Below are positions 11,767-24,735 of a DNA stretch of 64,000 bases, piece by piece; the stretch's first letter is position 1; each line of letters opens with the position of its first letter. Source of the stretch: Ailanthus altissimus (Eukaryota; Streptophyta; Magnoliopsida; Sapindales; Simaroubaceae); contig CAMPEX010000001.1 of assembly GCA_946807835.1 (NCBI GenBank), forward strand, positions 5,347,001 to 5,411,000. The letters are read 5' to 3'. Under the pieces are notes generated by a model. That model saw nothing but the letters and a program-made list of their open reading frames with translations. It had not been told where the DNA came from and did not search any database. The position numbers were made by a program, and so were the translations under genes.

Positions 11767-12470
11767 GATCATCTTATGGAACTTTGAAAATCGAGAAAAT
11801 AAATTGACAAGGTCATTAAGCACACACTGAAATACCACAATGGAGCAGTATTCCATGGGCGAAATGCCTCCAAAGTACGATTTGATCCCCTATAAATCTA
11901 AAAGACACTAAGTCAAACATGTTAAATCAAGCAATTCTTAGGAAGCAACTCAAGTAAATTTTAATTTCTTTTGATATTAGTTTTTAATATTTTTTTTCAT
12001 TCTTATAGTGTGTTAAAAAAGCAAGTCAGGACCTTATATAGCATGAAAAAAATGAGTAAAAGTAGAGCCAACAAAGTGTAGCCCAAAGGATCTCAAAACT
12101 AAAGCAATTGAAGGGATTTGATAGTAACTGGCACCTAAGCACCGCCACCCTAAGCCTAGGCACCACCCAACCTCCCATTTACTCACACCCATCTTTAAGC
12201 TCCTTTGAACACCCCCTCACTTTCTCCAATCATCCTTACACCCTCCAAACACAAAATTATCACTAAACTCTGCCTCAAACATCATCAAACAATAGGGTTC
12301 ATCAAACTTCAAGTTTTGGAAAGTATCACTCAAGGGCTTTAGGCACCACCAATTCAAGCAACAACTTAATCTTATGACTAACTCAAGCAACAACTTCATC
12401 TTATGATTTAAGCATCGCCGTACTAAGCCATCATCTACAAAGGAAGTATCTTTTACTCACTCTTGTCATT

Positions 12471-12500
12471 AAGGATAATGTCAACTTTAATTTTGGGGGA
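12471..12500 (+). other. Internal polypurine-like motif after pol
   Basis: GGATAATGTCAACTTT followed by TTTTGGGGGAGA. The second Athila-like element has GGACAATATCTC...TTGGAGGGAGG at about 55879-55912, also well after pol and far before the 3' LTR. This is a recognisable conserved block of Athila elements, possibly an internal polypurine tract. Confidence 0.5.
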
Positions 12501-12509
12501 GAAAAATAC

Positions 12510-13568
12510 AATTCAATGTTCATTTACCTTGTTTGTTCATGCTTATTCTTTATGACTACTATTTTTAGCTATTTTATTTTGCATGCCATTTTTTTTTTTT
12601 GGTTAGTCGTGGGTTGGTTAAATGATTAATAGCTAATGATATGAAATAGATTTATGATTTCAATTGCTACTTTCTTTTGAAAATAATAAATATTATGATT
12701 ATTTTCCTGTTAATTTAAAGATAAATTCGGCTTCATTTTGTGACCCCCTTGATCTATTGAGCATATAGTTAGGATTATCTAGTTATCATGCTTACTTAGA
12801 GGACATTTATGCATAACAAAAGTAACTAAGGTCTCAAAAACATTCTAGAACCTATTTGAATATTAATCAAGGAAAACTTCTAAGGTGCACATAATCTAGG
12901 AAATGATTTTATGTCATCTTTAGACTTAAGCCATTCAAGCCAAACAATTTTTTTTTTTTTTTTGTCTAGTTATACCTATTAAGCCTAATAACTATTTTTC
13001 TTAGTTACAAGATCAATATCTCAACCTTTAATTTAATTATATTTCACAATACCCATCACGCTATAGACATAACACTCATTCTAGTGAGTTATGTGAACTA
13101 TTGAACTTTTGAAGATAAATGAGTGAATTAAAGAAGTGTTATGGGTTTTTGTTATGGATTTTGGTTATTTTAATGTTAAAAACTTAAATTTAAGGGTGTG
13201 GATTAAAAAATATATATATTCAAAAAATAAAAAATAAAAAAAGTAAACAAAAAAACGATGAAACATTAATGAATATTAAGCTTTCTATACCCCTAGCATA
13301 TAAAAAGAAATGAATGACAACAAAATTAGCAAAGGAAATAAGGAAATAATTTTTTGGGGAAATCATTTTGAAATAAAGATTCGTTAGATAAAGTCCTAAT
13401 TGATAATTGATTATGTGTGCACCTACATTAGTAAAGAGTGATGCAAAAAATAAGCCTATTGAGTGTTAATTAAATAAAACCTCGTAGAGACCCTTTCATT
13501 GACTTGTGTGCATAAACTAATCCGAAGGCATGTGACTAATTATACTAACTATACATACAAGCACCAAG
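12510..13568. other. 3' non-coding region of Athila-like element
   Basis: AT-rich, with poly-T runs at about 12589-12601 and 12948-12964. No open frame of note and no env-like gene. Ends at the CCAAG target of the nested solo LTR. Confidence 0.5.
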
Positions 13569-15597
13569 TGTGGGAGTATGTAATGATATGAGTGTAAATA
13601 TAATTTTAAAAAATTTTAATACACAGCGGAAGCATAGATACATATTATACTCATTTAATACACTTAAACATATATATCACATATATATTTATATGTATAA
13701 CTTTTATACTATATTAACAAATTGAAAGAATTTACCAAGATGAAGGTAACTTTACAATTTTATTGAGATCCAAGTATAGAGCTCACAAGAAATGTTATTT
13801 TTGAACAATTCTAAATCAAAATCAAGGTGGATATTTTGGCTCTAGAATGGTATCTTATTATAAACTTGTAGGATTTTTTAGTTTCTCTCAAGTGTTAGTA
13901 TTTTTCTTCTTTCTCAAAGAGAAAACTCTTTTCTAACACTTAACCAAAACTCTCAAATTAGCCAAAATGACTCTTTCTCTTTTATTTTTATCTTACGTAT
14001 ATCATACACACCTTAACATATTTATTTTATTTTATTTAAAAATACAAAAGCCAAGAGTTCACCAACTCTTTTATTGAAAATGCATAACAATTATGCATTT
14101 ATATTTTTCTTTATCTCCTATTTAGTCTTTGAAAAATACAAAAGTCCATTAGAAAATTGCCATTAGCAATATAAGTCTTTATAAGTTAAAATGACTAAAG
14201 ACTAATGTGTCAATATTTGATTATGTTAACAAACACATGTTAAATATATTTTGATTCTCAAAATCAATCCAATAATTTTCCAAATTCAAATGCATAACAT
14301 TTATGCATTTAATTTAATAAATGGACATTTGTGCATAATTTAAATAAAATCATGACAAGTGACATACACTTGTCAAAGTATTAATTAAACAAATATGCAT
14401 GGAGTGTTAGGGTACACTAATTATATTTTGACATGTGTTAAATTCTAACAGTTAGAATTTGACACGTGTCATTCTCGACAAATACTAAAACTAAATCCTA
14501 CTTATTCAAATTTTTTCTGGATTAAACTCTTCGATCCTATGTGTTACCCTAGTGCTCAACGAGTACACTTTATATTGTAAGACTCCCTAACTTCACACCC
14601 GTTCCATTCATTTTATGGAACTTTTCTATATGTACGTGAATATTGTCCCACACACATGTTACGTATACAATAAAATAGTGCGTAAAATCATATAAGTTGA
14701 GATTAACCATATTTATATAATTCTTTTGTCACTTATATCCTAGAAGAACAGAGACATAAATATACTGGTAAGTCTCTATCCGCTCGACCTTAAACTTATC
14801 TTCATATTTGTATTTCAATGAATAATATCCGCAAACTCCTTTGCGATAATGTTTTACCTTATGGAAACATTTTTTGGTTAAATACTTTTGGCCTAAAGAC
14901 TTTCTGAAATACAATCTTGAATCATCAAGATATACGACCCAACCATATGAATTGATAAATCCCATATCTACGGACATCAGACTCTATGAGCATCAGACCA
15001 TACCCAATGACACCTAGAGGTCAAACCATAAAAGGTTTTTGACATGTGTAGAATCTAAGTATTATGGATCACTCATAAGTCCACCGTGGCGCTCAGGTCA
15101 AAGGACCACAAATACTACTCAACTCAAGAATACCATATATTAACGGCTTTATAGAATGTCTAATAGATGTCTTCATGAGTCCGTTTAGTGTCAAGTCCCT
15201 ACTTAACACTTGCACATTTATACGAGCTTTTACTAAGCTCACAATTTGTTAAGATTAACCGTCTGATCGTTCTAGGTATAAATATACACTAGTCTTTCTA
15301 GTTTTAACAATCGACCAATATTATTAAACCTATTACTAGGAACTAATTTGGAGAACATACTATATAATGACATTTTTTAACACTATTTATAATTATTTGC
15401 AACTATGTCACTACAATAAATATTTGCGGGTCTTTGTCCTAATACTAGGTTCTAACTCTTAGTATTGATATAAACTGTATGAAAAGAATAAGATTAATAT
15501 CATATAAATAAAATAACTATTTATAGAAATGTATATTGTATAAATATAAATAAGATTTATACAAAATTAGAATGGCTCTTGAGTACCAAATCTAACA
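13569..15597 (-). mobile_element. Solo LTR, 2029 bp, family shared with 27967-29977
   Basis: Starts TGTGGGAGTATG and ends AATCTAACA, flanked by perfect 5-bp CCAAG copies (13564-13568 and 15598-15602). It lacks internal domains and a second LTR, so it is a recombination product. Read on the minus strand it starts TGTTAGATTTGG and has CTTCCGCTGTG near its end, which I take as the sense orientation (uncertain). A minus-strand stretch (14977-14729) translates to a segment with YRKGVCGYYSLKYKYEDK that lines up with the corresponding segment of the second copy. The parent family is not identified. Confidence 0.85.
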
Positions 15598-15789
15598 CCA
15601 AGTAGGTCACTTGTAGGCTGAAACAAGTATTAGATTAACATGTCATTTAGAATTTCATTAAGATTGATAGTCATGAGAAAGTTTTGAGACTAATTACTAA
15701 TCATTTGTCGATCTAATGTTGTGTTTTCTTATATTTTGTTTTCATTTTTAGCTTTTAATTATGAGTTGTACTTTTTTACTTTAGGACGA

Positions 15790-15860
15790 GAAAATATTTA
15801 AGTTTGAGAGAGTTTGATAAACTCATTTATACATCATATTGTATCTTTCACTACTTAGAA
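15790..15860 (+). repeat. Degenerate polypurine tract and start of truncated 3' LTR
   Basis: AAGTTTGAGAGAG precedes TGATAAACTCATTTATACATC at 15815, which matches the 5' LTR start at 8554 with a few changes. Similarity fades beyond about 15858. Confidence 0.65.
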
Positions 15861-17834
15861 TTAATACATAGACTGTCTATCATTATATAAAGGATGCTAG
15901 CCCTTTTTTATTAATAGTGAATGAAAGTTAAGAAGAAAAAAGAAAAGTTAAAAGTGTTCTATGTATAAATAATATTGTTTTATTGTTTAGAGTAATTGTG
16001 ACAATGAGAAATTATATTATTTTTCAGTGATCGTACTCATGAAGGAGAGTGGATGCAAGCATAAAGTTGAATCTTAGAGGTATATAGATCTATCACTATT
16101 TGCACGAGATGATGACTATTTGATTTTAGGACAATATTATTTAGCATGTCTCTTTTATGCTCAAGGTTAAGTTTTATTTTTCTTTGCTCCTTTTTTCTTA
16201 TATATGTTGTTAATATATTCTATATCTTTTGTATTTGATAACATATAATATAAAATATGATTGAAATAATATCAAAATAAATATATCCTATAGAAATTAT
16301 AAGTTGTCATAAAAGTGTAAGTAATATAACATAATACTCAAAATATGCATAACATAATGCTTGGAATTTAAATTGTAAGCTATAATATGCTTAACATAAT
16401 ACTTGGAATATAATATATACTGCATATATATTGAAAATATACAAAATAATATAGTTTTAGCTAACAGAATAACTTATGCACAAACAAAGCAAGGGATCAT
16501 GGACTTACCAAATAGAATTTTTGCATCGCTCAAATAGAACAAAATAATGTGGTCTAATGCATGCAAAGAACAAACTATAATAAAGAGGAGGTTACAAATC
16601 TAATGGTTTAAAAACTAATATTATATAATATCATAGAATGTAATTATTTTAAATGTAATATTTTTAACTTTAGCACAATCACAAACGTGCTTTAATCCAG
16701 TTCAAAAATATTTTTAAATACAACTAACTAACATTATCATTTATTTATTTAAAAATACATTATGAATAAAATAAATATAATAATGTGTAATTAAATTATA
16801 AAATTATTATATTATATATATAATACATGTATAATTGTCCATCCACAAGATCTATTAATTTTAAGCTGGATTGAAAATTTAGAATCTTCTAAGTAGGGAC
16901 ATGCCTCCTAAATTATAAGGTATTAAAACATATCATTTGAACTTATATATTTTCCCTTTTATTTTTGTTCCTTTTTTCCTCTCAGATTTCTTTCTCTTTT
17001 TCTTCCCTACATTTCTTTTGCTCTCAAATGCTTAGTTTTGCTTTGCATTAACACATGAAGCAATTCACTTCTTTATATAGTAAAATTTAACCGCATATAG
17101 TGGAACCAATATAAGAATCTCCATTAATATAATAATTTACAAATTCAATGGAGAATCATTGGGCTCCATAAATTTAATAATCTCAAAAGAAATTTAAATT
17201 CATTAATCATTGGTCTGAGAGAATTTAGATTTTTGTAAAAAGAGAGACATTTTTGTAAAATAAATTCATTAATTAGTTTTTGCTTCTATAGACCCATTTT
17301 ATGGTGAAAGAAGCCCATGAGTTTGAGTTATATTTACAAATATGTTGTTAATGGGGTTCTTACATTTTGATTTACTAAATTACCTTTTAGGTAATTTTAT
17401 GACTTTTATATTTATTTCATTTTTAAAATAGTCTATTTTATAAGATTATTTTATGATATAAATTTAATACAATAAATTGAAATTTTAATTTTATAAGAAA
17501 ATTGTAAAAAATCATAATAAATTTTTACATTTAATGTTATAAACAATCTATTTGAACTTTCTTGTTTGTATAAAGGGCTTTCTTATTACTTTTAGAAACC
17601 TTTCTCTTTTTTCATTTTATCGTTTGATGATAAATTGAAGTTTACTTTTTGATAAGTAGGAATTTATAATTGATTTGTTACATTATCCTTGATATAAGGG
17701 TTGTAACCGAACTGATTATAAGATGGTAACTATTTATGATAGAAAGTAAATACTTATTATTTATTTGTTTTACTTTCTCTCTCTTTTTAAAAAAAGAAAA
17801 TTTATGATCACCACTGTTTTGGGCGACTTATTTT
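15861..17834. other. AT-rich spacer without recognisable genes
   Basis: Long runs of A/T with no open frame above 60 codons. It contains one dispersed repeat (17145-17415). A run of TATATATATAATACATG near 16812 is simple sequence. I see no transposon ends. Confidence 0.5.
17145..17415 (+). repeat. Dispersed repeat, second copy at 41411-41660
   Basis: Shared words in the same order include TTGTAAAATAAATT-ATTAATTA, TTTTTGCTTCTATA, ATGGTGAAAG (ATAGTGAAAG in the other copy) and TTAAATTACTTTTAGGTAATTTTATG-like text. Both copies are in direct orientation. The parent element is unknown, perhaps an old LTR. Confidence 0.6.
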
Positions 17835-18129
17835 AGTTCTTCAAATTACACGACTTATTTAGTCAGATTCTTTTTTTTTTTAATTGATTGTGCTATCTAT
17901 TGAATCACTCTTTTAATATAGAAACTATTTTTAGTCATCTTTTTCTTTATAATGATGTGATATAATTAGTTATAAGAATGTGATATATTCATCAGTCTTT
18001 TAATTTATGAGAATGTGACATAATTAGTTATCTTTTAATTATAAAAGATGTGATATATTTTAGTCATTTTTGGGTTATGCAATTTGTTGGATTGTTATCT
18101 TAATTATGAATGGCATAACATAGGTTCAT
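17835..18129. repeat. Satellite-like degenerate array, left part
   Basis: Repeated units begin TTAGTCATCTTT or TTAGTTATCTTTT and end in GATGTGATATA or GTGACATAA, about 28-37 bp each. The array resumes at 24551 on the far side of the CRM-like element with cleaner copies. Confidence 0.7.
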
Positions 18130-18973
18130 TGATGTGCATCATGAAGGTTTTAAATCAACTCAAGAAGGTGAGCTGGACATAAAAGAGGTTTCAGATGGTC
18201 CAATAACAAGAGTTAAGGCCAAACAACTTCAAAATGCCTTAAGTAATCAAATTAGAGCTATTAAAGCTTCTATGGGCTTAGAAGCTTGCCCCATAGCAGC
18301 TTGCGATTTGAATGAAAATGAGCTAAAAGTATTTATTTGTCTTTAATTAGAGATTGGGACGTGATTTAGAGGCGTGTGGTGACGTTGGGCTTAAGGAGGC
18401 AGCTGGGGGCTTTCTTTCCATGCTATTGGGCTTAATTTGCTTCTTATGTTCTTATTTTTATTACTTCACTTATCTCTATTTATTTTATGTGTTTGGGCCA
18501 TTTTGAACTTGTTTAGCTTTATTTTAAATTGTTAAGTCAGATTGGTCTTTGTTTTGGGCTTTTAAAGCTCATTAGGTAATATTAGAGTTTTCCCTCATCT
18601 TGTAAGCCTATATAAGGCATCTTAAAATCTTATAGGCAGTTGCCACATTCTTGAATTTCATGCACGAAAAAGAAAAAAAATTTCCCTCAAAATTTATCTT
18701 CTCAAGTTTTCCAACTCTTGAAGATAGTTACTGACTTATCACTCTTTGATCACCAAGAGTGTGGCGTCAAAACCCTAAATTGATCCTTGTGGCCTCCATT
18801 GACTTATCAAGGCTTCATTTTAGTTTTATCCTCCATCTGATTTACCATTTATTTGTTACAATTTAGCCTAAATACTTAAAGAAAAAATCAACAAAATCAG
18901 AAAGCAACCTCATCTTAAAAATCAATTTTTGTTTTTATTCTGAATAATCCAATTTAAAGATCAAGACACATCA
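18130..18973 (+). repeat. 5' LTR of CRM-like element
   Basis: Contains, in its first 220 bases, an open frame that duplicates the C-terminus of pol (ITRVKAKQLQ, SMGLEAC, NENELKVF). A 16-base insertion relative to the 3' LTR (GCCCCATAGCAGCTTG) looks like a small local duplication. Confidence 0.88.
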
Positions 18974-18976
18974 TCT

Positions 18977-18988
18977 TGGTATCAGAGC
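18977..18988 (+). other. Primer-binding site, initiator Met tRNA type
   Basis: A perfect TGGTATCAGAGC three bases after the 5' LTR. Confidence 0.92.
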
Positions 18989-19330
18989 ATAGAATTTTGG
19001 TGTGCAAACTGAAGTTTCAGCCATTGAAGGTCTCTTGCTATTTTTGTTTTATATAATATTGTGGGGTTATTCATCAGGTTGGGTCTCTAATTTTGAGGTT
19101 AGTAGTTTTGAATTGCAACTCTGCAGCATTAAAATTAATTCTTAGTAGTTTGTGGACTGGAGATGATTTGGCTGAGTTGAGTTGTTCCTGAACCTAGAAA
19201 TTTGGAATTTGAGTCAATTGTTGCTATCTGATTTTATTTACTGAATTGGTGAAAATTCAGTTTGAGAAGTGTGTTTTAGCTACTGTTTGTGTTGTTCATT
19301 GTTCATACTTGTTAGGGGTTTTTATTAATA

Positions 19331-22300
19331 TTGGCTGAAGATGATGCAAATAGAGTACCAAATGGACTGAGTTTAGAACAAGCTCAACTCATGGGCTTAC
19401 AACGAGCTCATGATGAATTTCAGGGTAAGATTGTTGAAATTCGTGGACAACTCGCTGCGATTATAGAAATAATGCAAATAAATACTTTGCAACCCTAACA
19501 AAGGTAGGTAGGGCGTAGGGTACCTCAGAATGACCTAAGGGATGCTGGAGATGAGCCAAATAGGGATGATGAGGCTGATGATAGGAGTAGGATAAGGAGG
19601 CAGCAAAATGACCCTACTAGTGGTATCAAACTTAATATATCACCATTTAGAGGTACTAGTTCTCTCGATAAGTATCTTGAATGGGTTCAGAAGGTAGAAA
19701 AGGTGTTTGATTGGCATTAGTACCCTGAGGCAAAGAAGTGTAAGGTAGCAGTACTTGAATTTACTGATTATACACTTTTGTGGTGGGAAAACTTAAAAGC
19801 TCAACGAAGAAGGGATGAAGAAGAAGAAGTTACTAGTTAGCCACTTATGAAAATATTAATGAAGAAGAGATTTTTTCCGGATTACTATAAACAAGAATTA
19901 TACATCAAACTCCAGACTTTGCGACAAGGTTCCTTGAGTGTGGAAGAGTATGTGAAAGAATTTGAGTTGTTACTGATTCGTTGTGATTTGAATGAACCTT
20001 AAGAGCAACCAATAGCTAGATTTCTTAATGGATTGATGAGAGAGATAGCTAATGTTGTTGAGTTACAACCGTTCATATTTCTTGAGGATGTCATAAAACC
20101 TGTAACTAAAGTAGAAAGACAGCAGAAAAGAGAGGGTATCTATTTAAGGTTAACTCCATCAAGTAATACAAAGGTTGTTTCTTCACCTTCCCAGACATGG
20201 AACACACCTAAACGGGATGAGAAAGTAGAACTCAACAAGGGAGTGCTAGTTTAGGTTATTTGAAAGGAAGGGAGAAGGTATTTAAACCTCTACTTTCTAG
20301 GAGATCTCGAGACATCAAATGTTTTAAGTGCTTGGGAAATAGGCATATTGCTTTCAAATGTCCAAATAAAAGGGTGATGGTTCTACATGGGAAGCATAGA
20401 GAGCTTGTAAGTGAAGACGAGGCTGAAATGGAAGAGGAATCCTAAAGTAGAAGTGACTGAACAAGAAGAGAATCTTGAGCCAATGGAGAGAAATTTATTA
20501 GTAATTCAAAGAATTTTGAGTGTTGAAGTTGATATTGGTTTGGAACAGTGCAAAAACATCTTTCATACAAGATGTCAAATCCGAGATAAGGTTTGTGCTA
20601 TGATCATTGATAATGGTAGTTGTACCAATGTTGCATCCACTACTTTAGTGGAGAAATTGGGATTAACTACTGTTCTACATCCAAAACCATACAAATTGCA
20701 CTAGTTTAATGACAAGTGGGAGATTCAGGTTATAAGATAGGTTCATGTTCCATTCTCCATTAAAACCTTTCATGATGAGGTTTTATGTGATGTGGTTCCT
20801 ATGACAGCTAGTTATATGTTATTAGGATGTCCATGGCAATTTGATAATGATGTAACTTATAATGGGCAAAGGAATACTTATTCATTTGTGCTGAATGAGG
20901 TGAAGGTGAATTTGATGCCTTTGAGTTCTAAACAAGTTAGAGAAGATCAGTTGCGGAATCAAAGAAAGATGGTGGAATCGAGTAAAGGGCTAATGTTAGC
21001 CAAAAAATGAGATGTTGAGCAAGCACTAGCTTCTGTGGGGGTTGTTTTCATGGCTTAGGCAAAGCCTTTATTGCAAGTAGGGAGTTTGGATTTGCTAAGA
21101 TAAGTTGTAGAGTTGCTTAAAGAGTTTAAAGATGTATTTCCATAAGAGCTGTCATTAGGATTACCACCAATTGAGGGATAGAGCATCAAACTGATTTTGT
21201 GCCTGGACCTTCACTTCCTAATAGACCAGCATATAGATGTAATCCGGAGGAAGCAAAGGAGATCAAAAGGCAAGTTGGTGAGCTCTTAGAGAGGGGCTAT
21301 GTGAGTGAGTCATTTAGTCCTTGTTCAGTGCCTACTTTGCTTGTTCTAAAGAATGATGGTACTATGAGAATGTGTATGGACATTCAGGCTATCAACAAGA
21401 TAACGGTTAAGTATCGATTCCCTATTCCTAGACTTAATGATATGCTTGATGAATTGTATGATGCTGTTTATTTTTCTAAAGTTGATTTGATGAGTAGATA
21501 TCACCAAATTGGGATGAAAGAAAGTGATGAATGAAAAACAGCCTTTAAAATTAAGCATGGATTGTATGAGTGGATGGTGATGCCGTTTGGGATTTCTAAT
21601 GCACCTAATACATTTATAAGGCTTATGAATCATATTTTAATAAATTTTATTGAGCTATTTGTTGTGGTCTATTTTGATGATATCTTGATCTATAGTAGAA
21701 CTTTTGATGATCATGTGAGGCATTTTAGGGCTGTATTTGAGACCTTGTATGATGCTAAGTTGTATGGAAAACTCAAGAAGTGTTATTTCTGTCAAGATAG
21801 TGCTGTCTTTCTTGGGTATGTTGTTTCTAATAATGGAATTAAGGTTGATGAGTAGAAGGTTAAGGCAATTCGTGATTGGCCTAAATCTACTAATGTTGCT
21901 GATGTGAGAAGTTTTCATGGTTTAGCCTTTTTCTATAGGCGATTTATTAAAGACTTTAGTTCTATTGTTGCACCTATGGCAGAGTGTTTGAAAATGGGGA
22001 ATGAGTTTAAGTGGAATAAGAATGCACAGTAGGCATTTGAACTGATTAAAGAACAATTATATTCTGCTCCTGTTTTAGCACTTCCTGATTTTGCTAAAAC
22101 ATTTGAAATAGAGTGTAATGCTTCAGAGCTTGGTATTGGGGCTGTTTTGATGCAAGAAAAGAGGCCAATTGTATTCTTTAGTGAGAAGCTGAATAGGGCA
22201 CGTTTAAACTACTCTATTTATGACAATGAGTTTTATGCATTGATTCGGGCTCTCGAGGTATGGCAGCATTACCTATTACCTAAAGAGTTCGTTATTCATA

Positions 22301-23940
22301 CTGACTATGAATCGTTAAAGTATCTTAAATGGTAGAACAAGCTGAATAGAAAATGGGTAGAGTTCATGGAGCCATTTTTATATGTCATAAACTACAAGAA
22401 ATGGCAAACTAATGTCATTGTTGATGCTCTTTCTAGGAGGTATGCATTGATTTCTATGTTAAATTCAAGGCTTTTGGGTTTTGAACAGGTGAAAGAACAA
22501 TATACAAGTAATTCATACTTTGCTAATATGATGTCTAAATGTGCTAAAGGAGCTTGTGATGGGTTCTTTGTGCATGATGATTACTTGTTCAAGTTGGGCA
22601 GAATGTGTATACCTTCAGGATCTTTGCGTGAGTTGCTTATGCGTGAGGCTCATATTAGTGGTCATTTTGGGAAGAAGAAAACTTATGAGCTACTGAAAGA
22701 GCATTTCTTTTGGCCTAATATATTGCGGGATGTTCATAAAGTTGATGAAAAATGTGTAATTTACAAGAAAGCTAAGGGTAAAGAGAATGCATATGGACTA
22801 TATATGCCTTTACTTATCCCAGAGCAACCATGGATGGATATTAGTATGAATTTTGTGCTTGGATTACCTATAACACAACGTGGGAAGGATTCAGTGATGG
22901 TTGTGGTTGATCGGTTCTCTAAAATGTCACACTTTATTCCTTGTAACAAAATTGATGATGCAATTCATATTGCTGATTTATTTTTTAGGAAAATTATACG
23001 TTTGCATGGAATTCCTAAAAGCATTGTCTCTGATCGTGATACAAAGTTCTTAAGCTATTTTTGGAAGACTTTTTAGAAGAAGCTTGGAACAAAGTTGCTT
23101 TTCAGTATTACTTGTGATCCACAAACTGATGGGCAAACTAAGGTAGTGAACTATACTATATCTTCTTTATTACGAGCTGTTATAAACAAGAACTTAAAGA
23201 GTTGGGATACTTGTTTGCCTATTGTGGAGTTTGCATACAATCATAGTGTGCATGGGGCTACAAAATTTTCACCATTTGAGATTATGTATGGATTTACTCC
23301 ATTTATTCCTATTGACCTTGTTCCTATTCCAATTGATGAGAGGACATCTATGGATGGGGTTAAGAAGGCAGAATTGATGAAGAAGCTTCATGAGTAGGTT
23401 CGAATTCATATTGAGGAGAAAACAACTAAGTATGTTAAGCATGCTAATAAAGGACGAAGAATAATTAGCTTTGAACCTGGTGATCTTGTTTGGATTCAAT
23501 TTAGCAAGGGAAGATTTCCTAACAAGCAGAAGTCCAAGTTGATGCCAAGAGTTGATGGACTTTTTTGGATTGTAGAAAATGTGAATAATAATGGTTACAA
23601 AGTTGATCTTTCTAGTGATTACAATGTTTCAGCCACTTTTAATGTAAATGACTTATCTCCTTATTTGGAAGATCCAGAAGATTCTGATTTGAGGGCAAAT
23701 CATTCTCTGCTTGAGGGTGATGATGTGCATCATAAAGGTTCTAAATCAACTCCAGAAGGTGAGCTAAGCATAAAAAAGGTTTCAGATGGTCCAATAACAA
23801 GAGTTAAGGCCAAACAGCTTCAAAAGGCCATAAGTAGTCAAATTGAAGCTATTGAAGCTTCTATGGGCTTAGAAGCTTGCGATCCGAATGAAAATGAGCT
23901 AAAAGTGTTTATTTATCTTCAATTAGAGATTGGGACGTGA
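19331..23940 (+). pseudogene. CRM-like gag-pol polyprotein, broken
   Basis: The first codon appears to be TTG (19331), where an ATG would be expected before AEDDANRV. Gag includes ISPFRGTSSLDKYLEWVQKV and FFPDYYKQELY. A CX2CX4HX4C knuckle (CFKCLGNRHIAFKC) is at about 20320-20361, in another frame. Protease reads IIDNGSCTNVAS (about 20605), with Asn where Ser or Gly is usual. RT from about 21280 keeps YFDDILIYS (about 21670-21696). RNase H is around 21960-22450. Integrase has a zinc-binding H-H-C region (H at 22652 and 22664; CVIY) and DISMNF, then VSDRDTKF and DPQTDGQTK. Many stops are CAG/CAA or TGG changed to TAG/TAA. The frame ends at TGA 23938, inside the 3' LTR. Confidence 0.9.
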
Positions 23941-24550
23941 TTTAGAGGTGTGTGGTGACATTAGGCTTAAGGAGACAGTTAGGGGCTTTCTTTCCATGCT
24001 ATTGGGCTTAATTTGCTTCTTATGTTCCTATTTTTATTACTTCACTTATCTCTCTTTATTTTATGTATTTTGGCCATTTTGAACTTGTTTAGCTTTATTT
24101 TAAATTGTTAAGTCGGATTGGGCTTGTTTTGGATTTCTTAAGCTCATTAGGTAATATTAGGGTTTCCTCTCATCTTGTAAGCCTATCTAAGGCATCTTAA
24201 AGTCTTATAAAGGCAGTTGCCACATTCTTGAATTTCATGCACGAAAAAGAAGAACTTTTTCTCTCAAAATTTATCTTCTCAAGTTTTCCATCTCTTAAAG
24301 ATAGTTACTGATTTATCACTCTTTTATCACCAAGAGTGTGGCGTCAAAACCCTAAATTGATCCTTGTGGCATCCATTGACTTATCAAGACTTCTTTTTAG
24401 TTCTATCCTCCATCTGATTTACCATTTATTTGTTACAATTTAGCCTAAATACTTAAAGAAAAAACCAACAAAATCAGACAGCAACCTCATCTTAAAAATC
24501 AATTTTTGTTTTTATTCTGAATAATCCAATTTGAAGATCAGGGTACATCA
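23721..24550 (+). repeat. 3' LTR of CRM-like element, overlapping pol
   Basis: Starts TGATGTGCATCATAAAGG within the integrase C-terminal coding sequence and ends GGGTACATCA. The purine-rich GAGGGTGA just before it is both coding sequence and the likely polypurine primer. Confidence 0.88.
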
Positions 24551-24735
24551 TTTGTTGTCTTTCAATTGTGCGACTTGTTTAGTAGTCTTTTAAGTATGAA
24601 AGGTGTGACATATGTTAGTCGTCTTTTGATTTATGTAACTTGTTTACTCATTGTTTTAATCATGAATGATGCAATATAGGTTAGTCATCTTTGGATTGTG
24701 AATGATGTGACATATGTTAGTTGTCTTTTGTTTGT
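24551..24735. repeat. Satellite-like degenerate array, right part
   Basis: Units start TTAGTAGTC, TTAGTCGTC, TTACTCATTG, TTAGTCATC and TTAGTTGTC. Two length classes alternate: about 36 bp ending ATGTGACATATG or similar, and about 28 bp ending AACTTGT. Continues the array at 17835-18129. Confidence 0.75.

Larger units (their letters stand above)
8554..15860 (+). mobile_element. Athila-like Ty3-gypsy deletion derivative with nested solo LTR
   Basis: A TGATAAAC start at 8554 is repeated at 15815 after a degenerate polypurine stretch (AAGTTTGAGAGAG), and the next 40 or so bases match between copies; I read these as the starts of the 5' and 3' LTRs. Between them lie Athila-type gag, protease and only the extreme C-terminus of integrase; RT, RNase H and the integrase core are absent. 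A solo LTR of another family (13569-15597) is inserted in the 3' non-coding region. The 3' LTR stops matching after about 15860, so the element is truncated and no target duplication can be read. The LTR resembles the solo LTR at 33813-36157. Confidence 0.75.
18130..24550 (+). mobile_element. CRM-like Ty3-gypsy retrotransposon, complete but decayed
   Basis: A 6421-bp element with LTRs 18130-18973 and 23721-24550. The LTRs begin TGATGTG and end with its inverted repeat CACATCA (TACATCA in the 3' copy). The primer site TGGTATCAGAGC follows after 3 bases. Gag, zinc knuckle, protease, RT, RNase H and integrase are in gypsy order. The pol frame continues through the 3' LTR boundary for about 220 bases, and the 5' LTR carries the matching peptide (18134-18346). 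Pol entering the LTR, the initiator-Met primer and the integrase C-terminus (YKVDLSSDYNVSATFNVNDLSP) fit the CRM clade; this lineage call is an inference. Flanks TTCAT and TTTGT match at 3 of 5 bases. LTR divergence looks like 6-8% by eye. Confidence 0.88.

Noticed and set aside
12217..12399. Minus-strand 60-codon open frame
   Set aside because: Overlaps non-coding sequence after the integrase tail; no motif, no start context.
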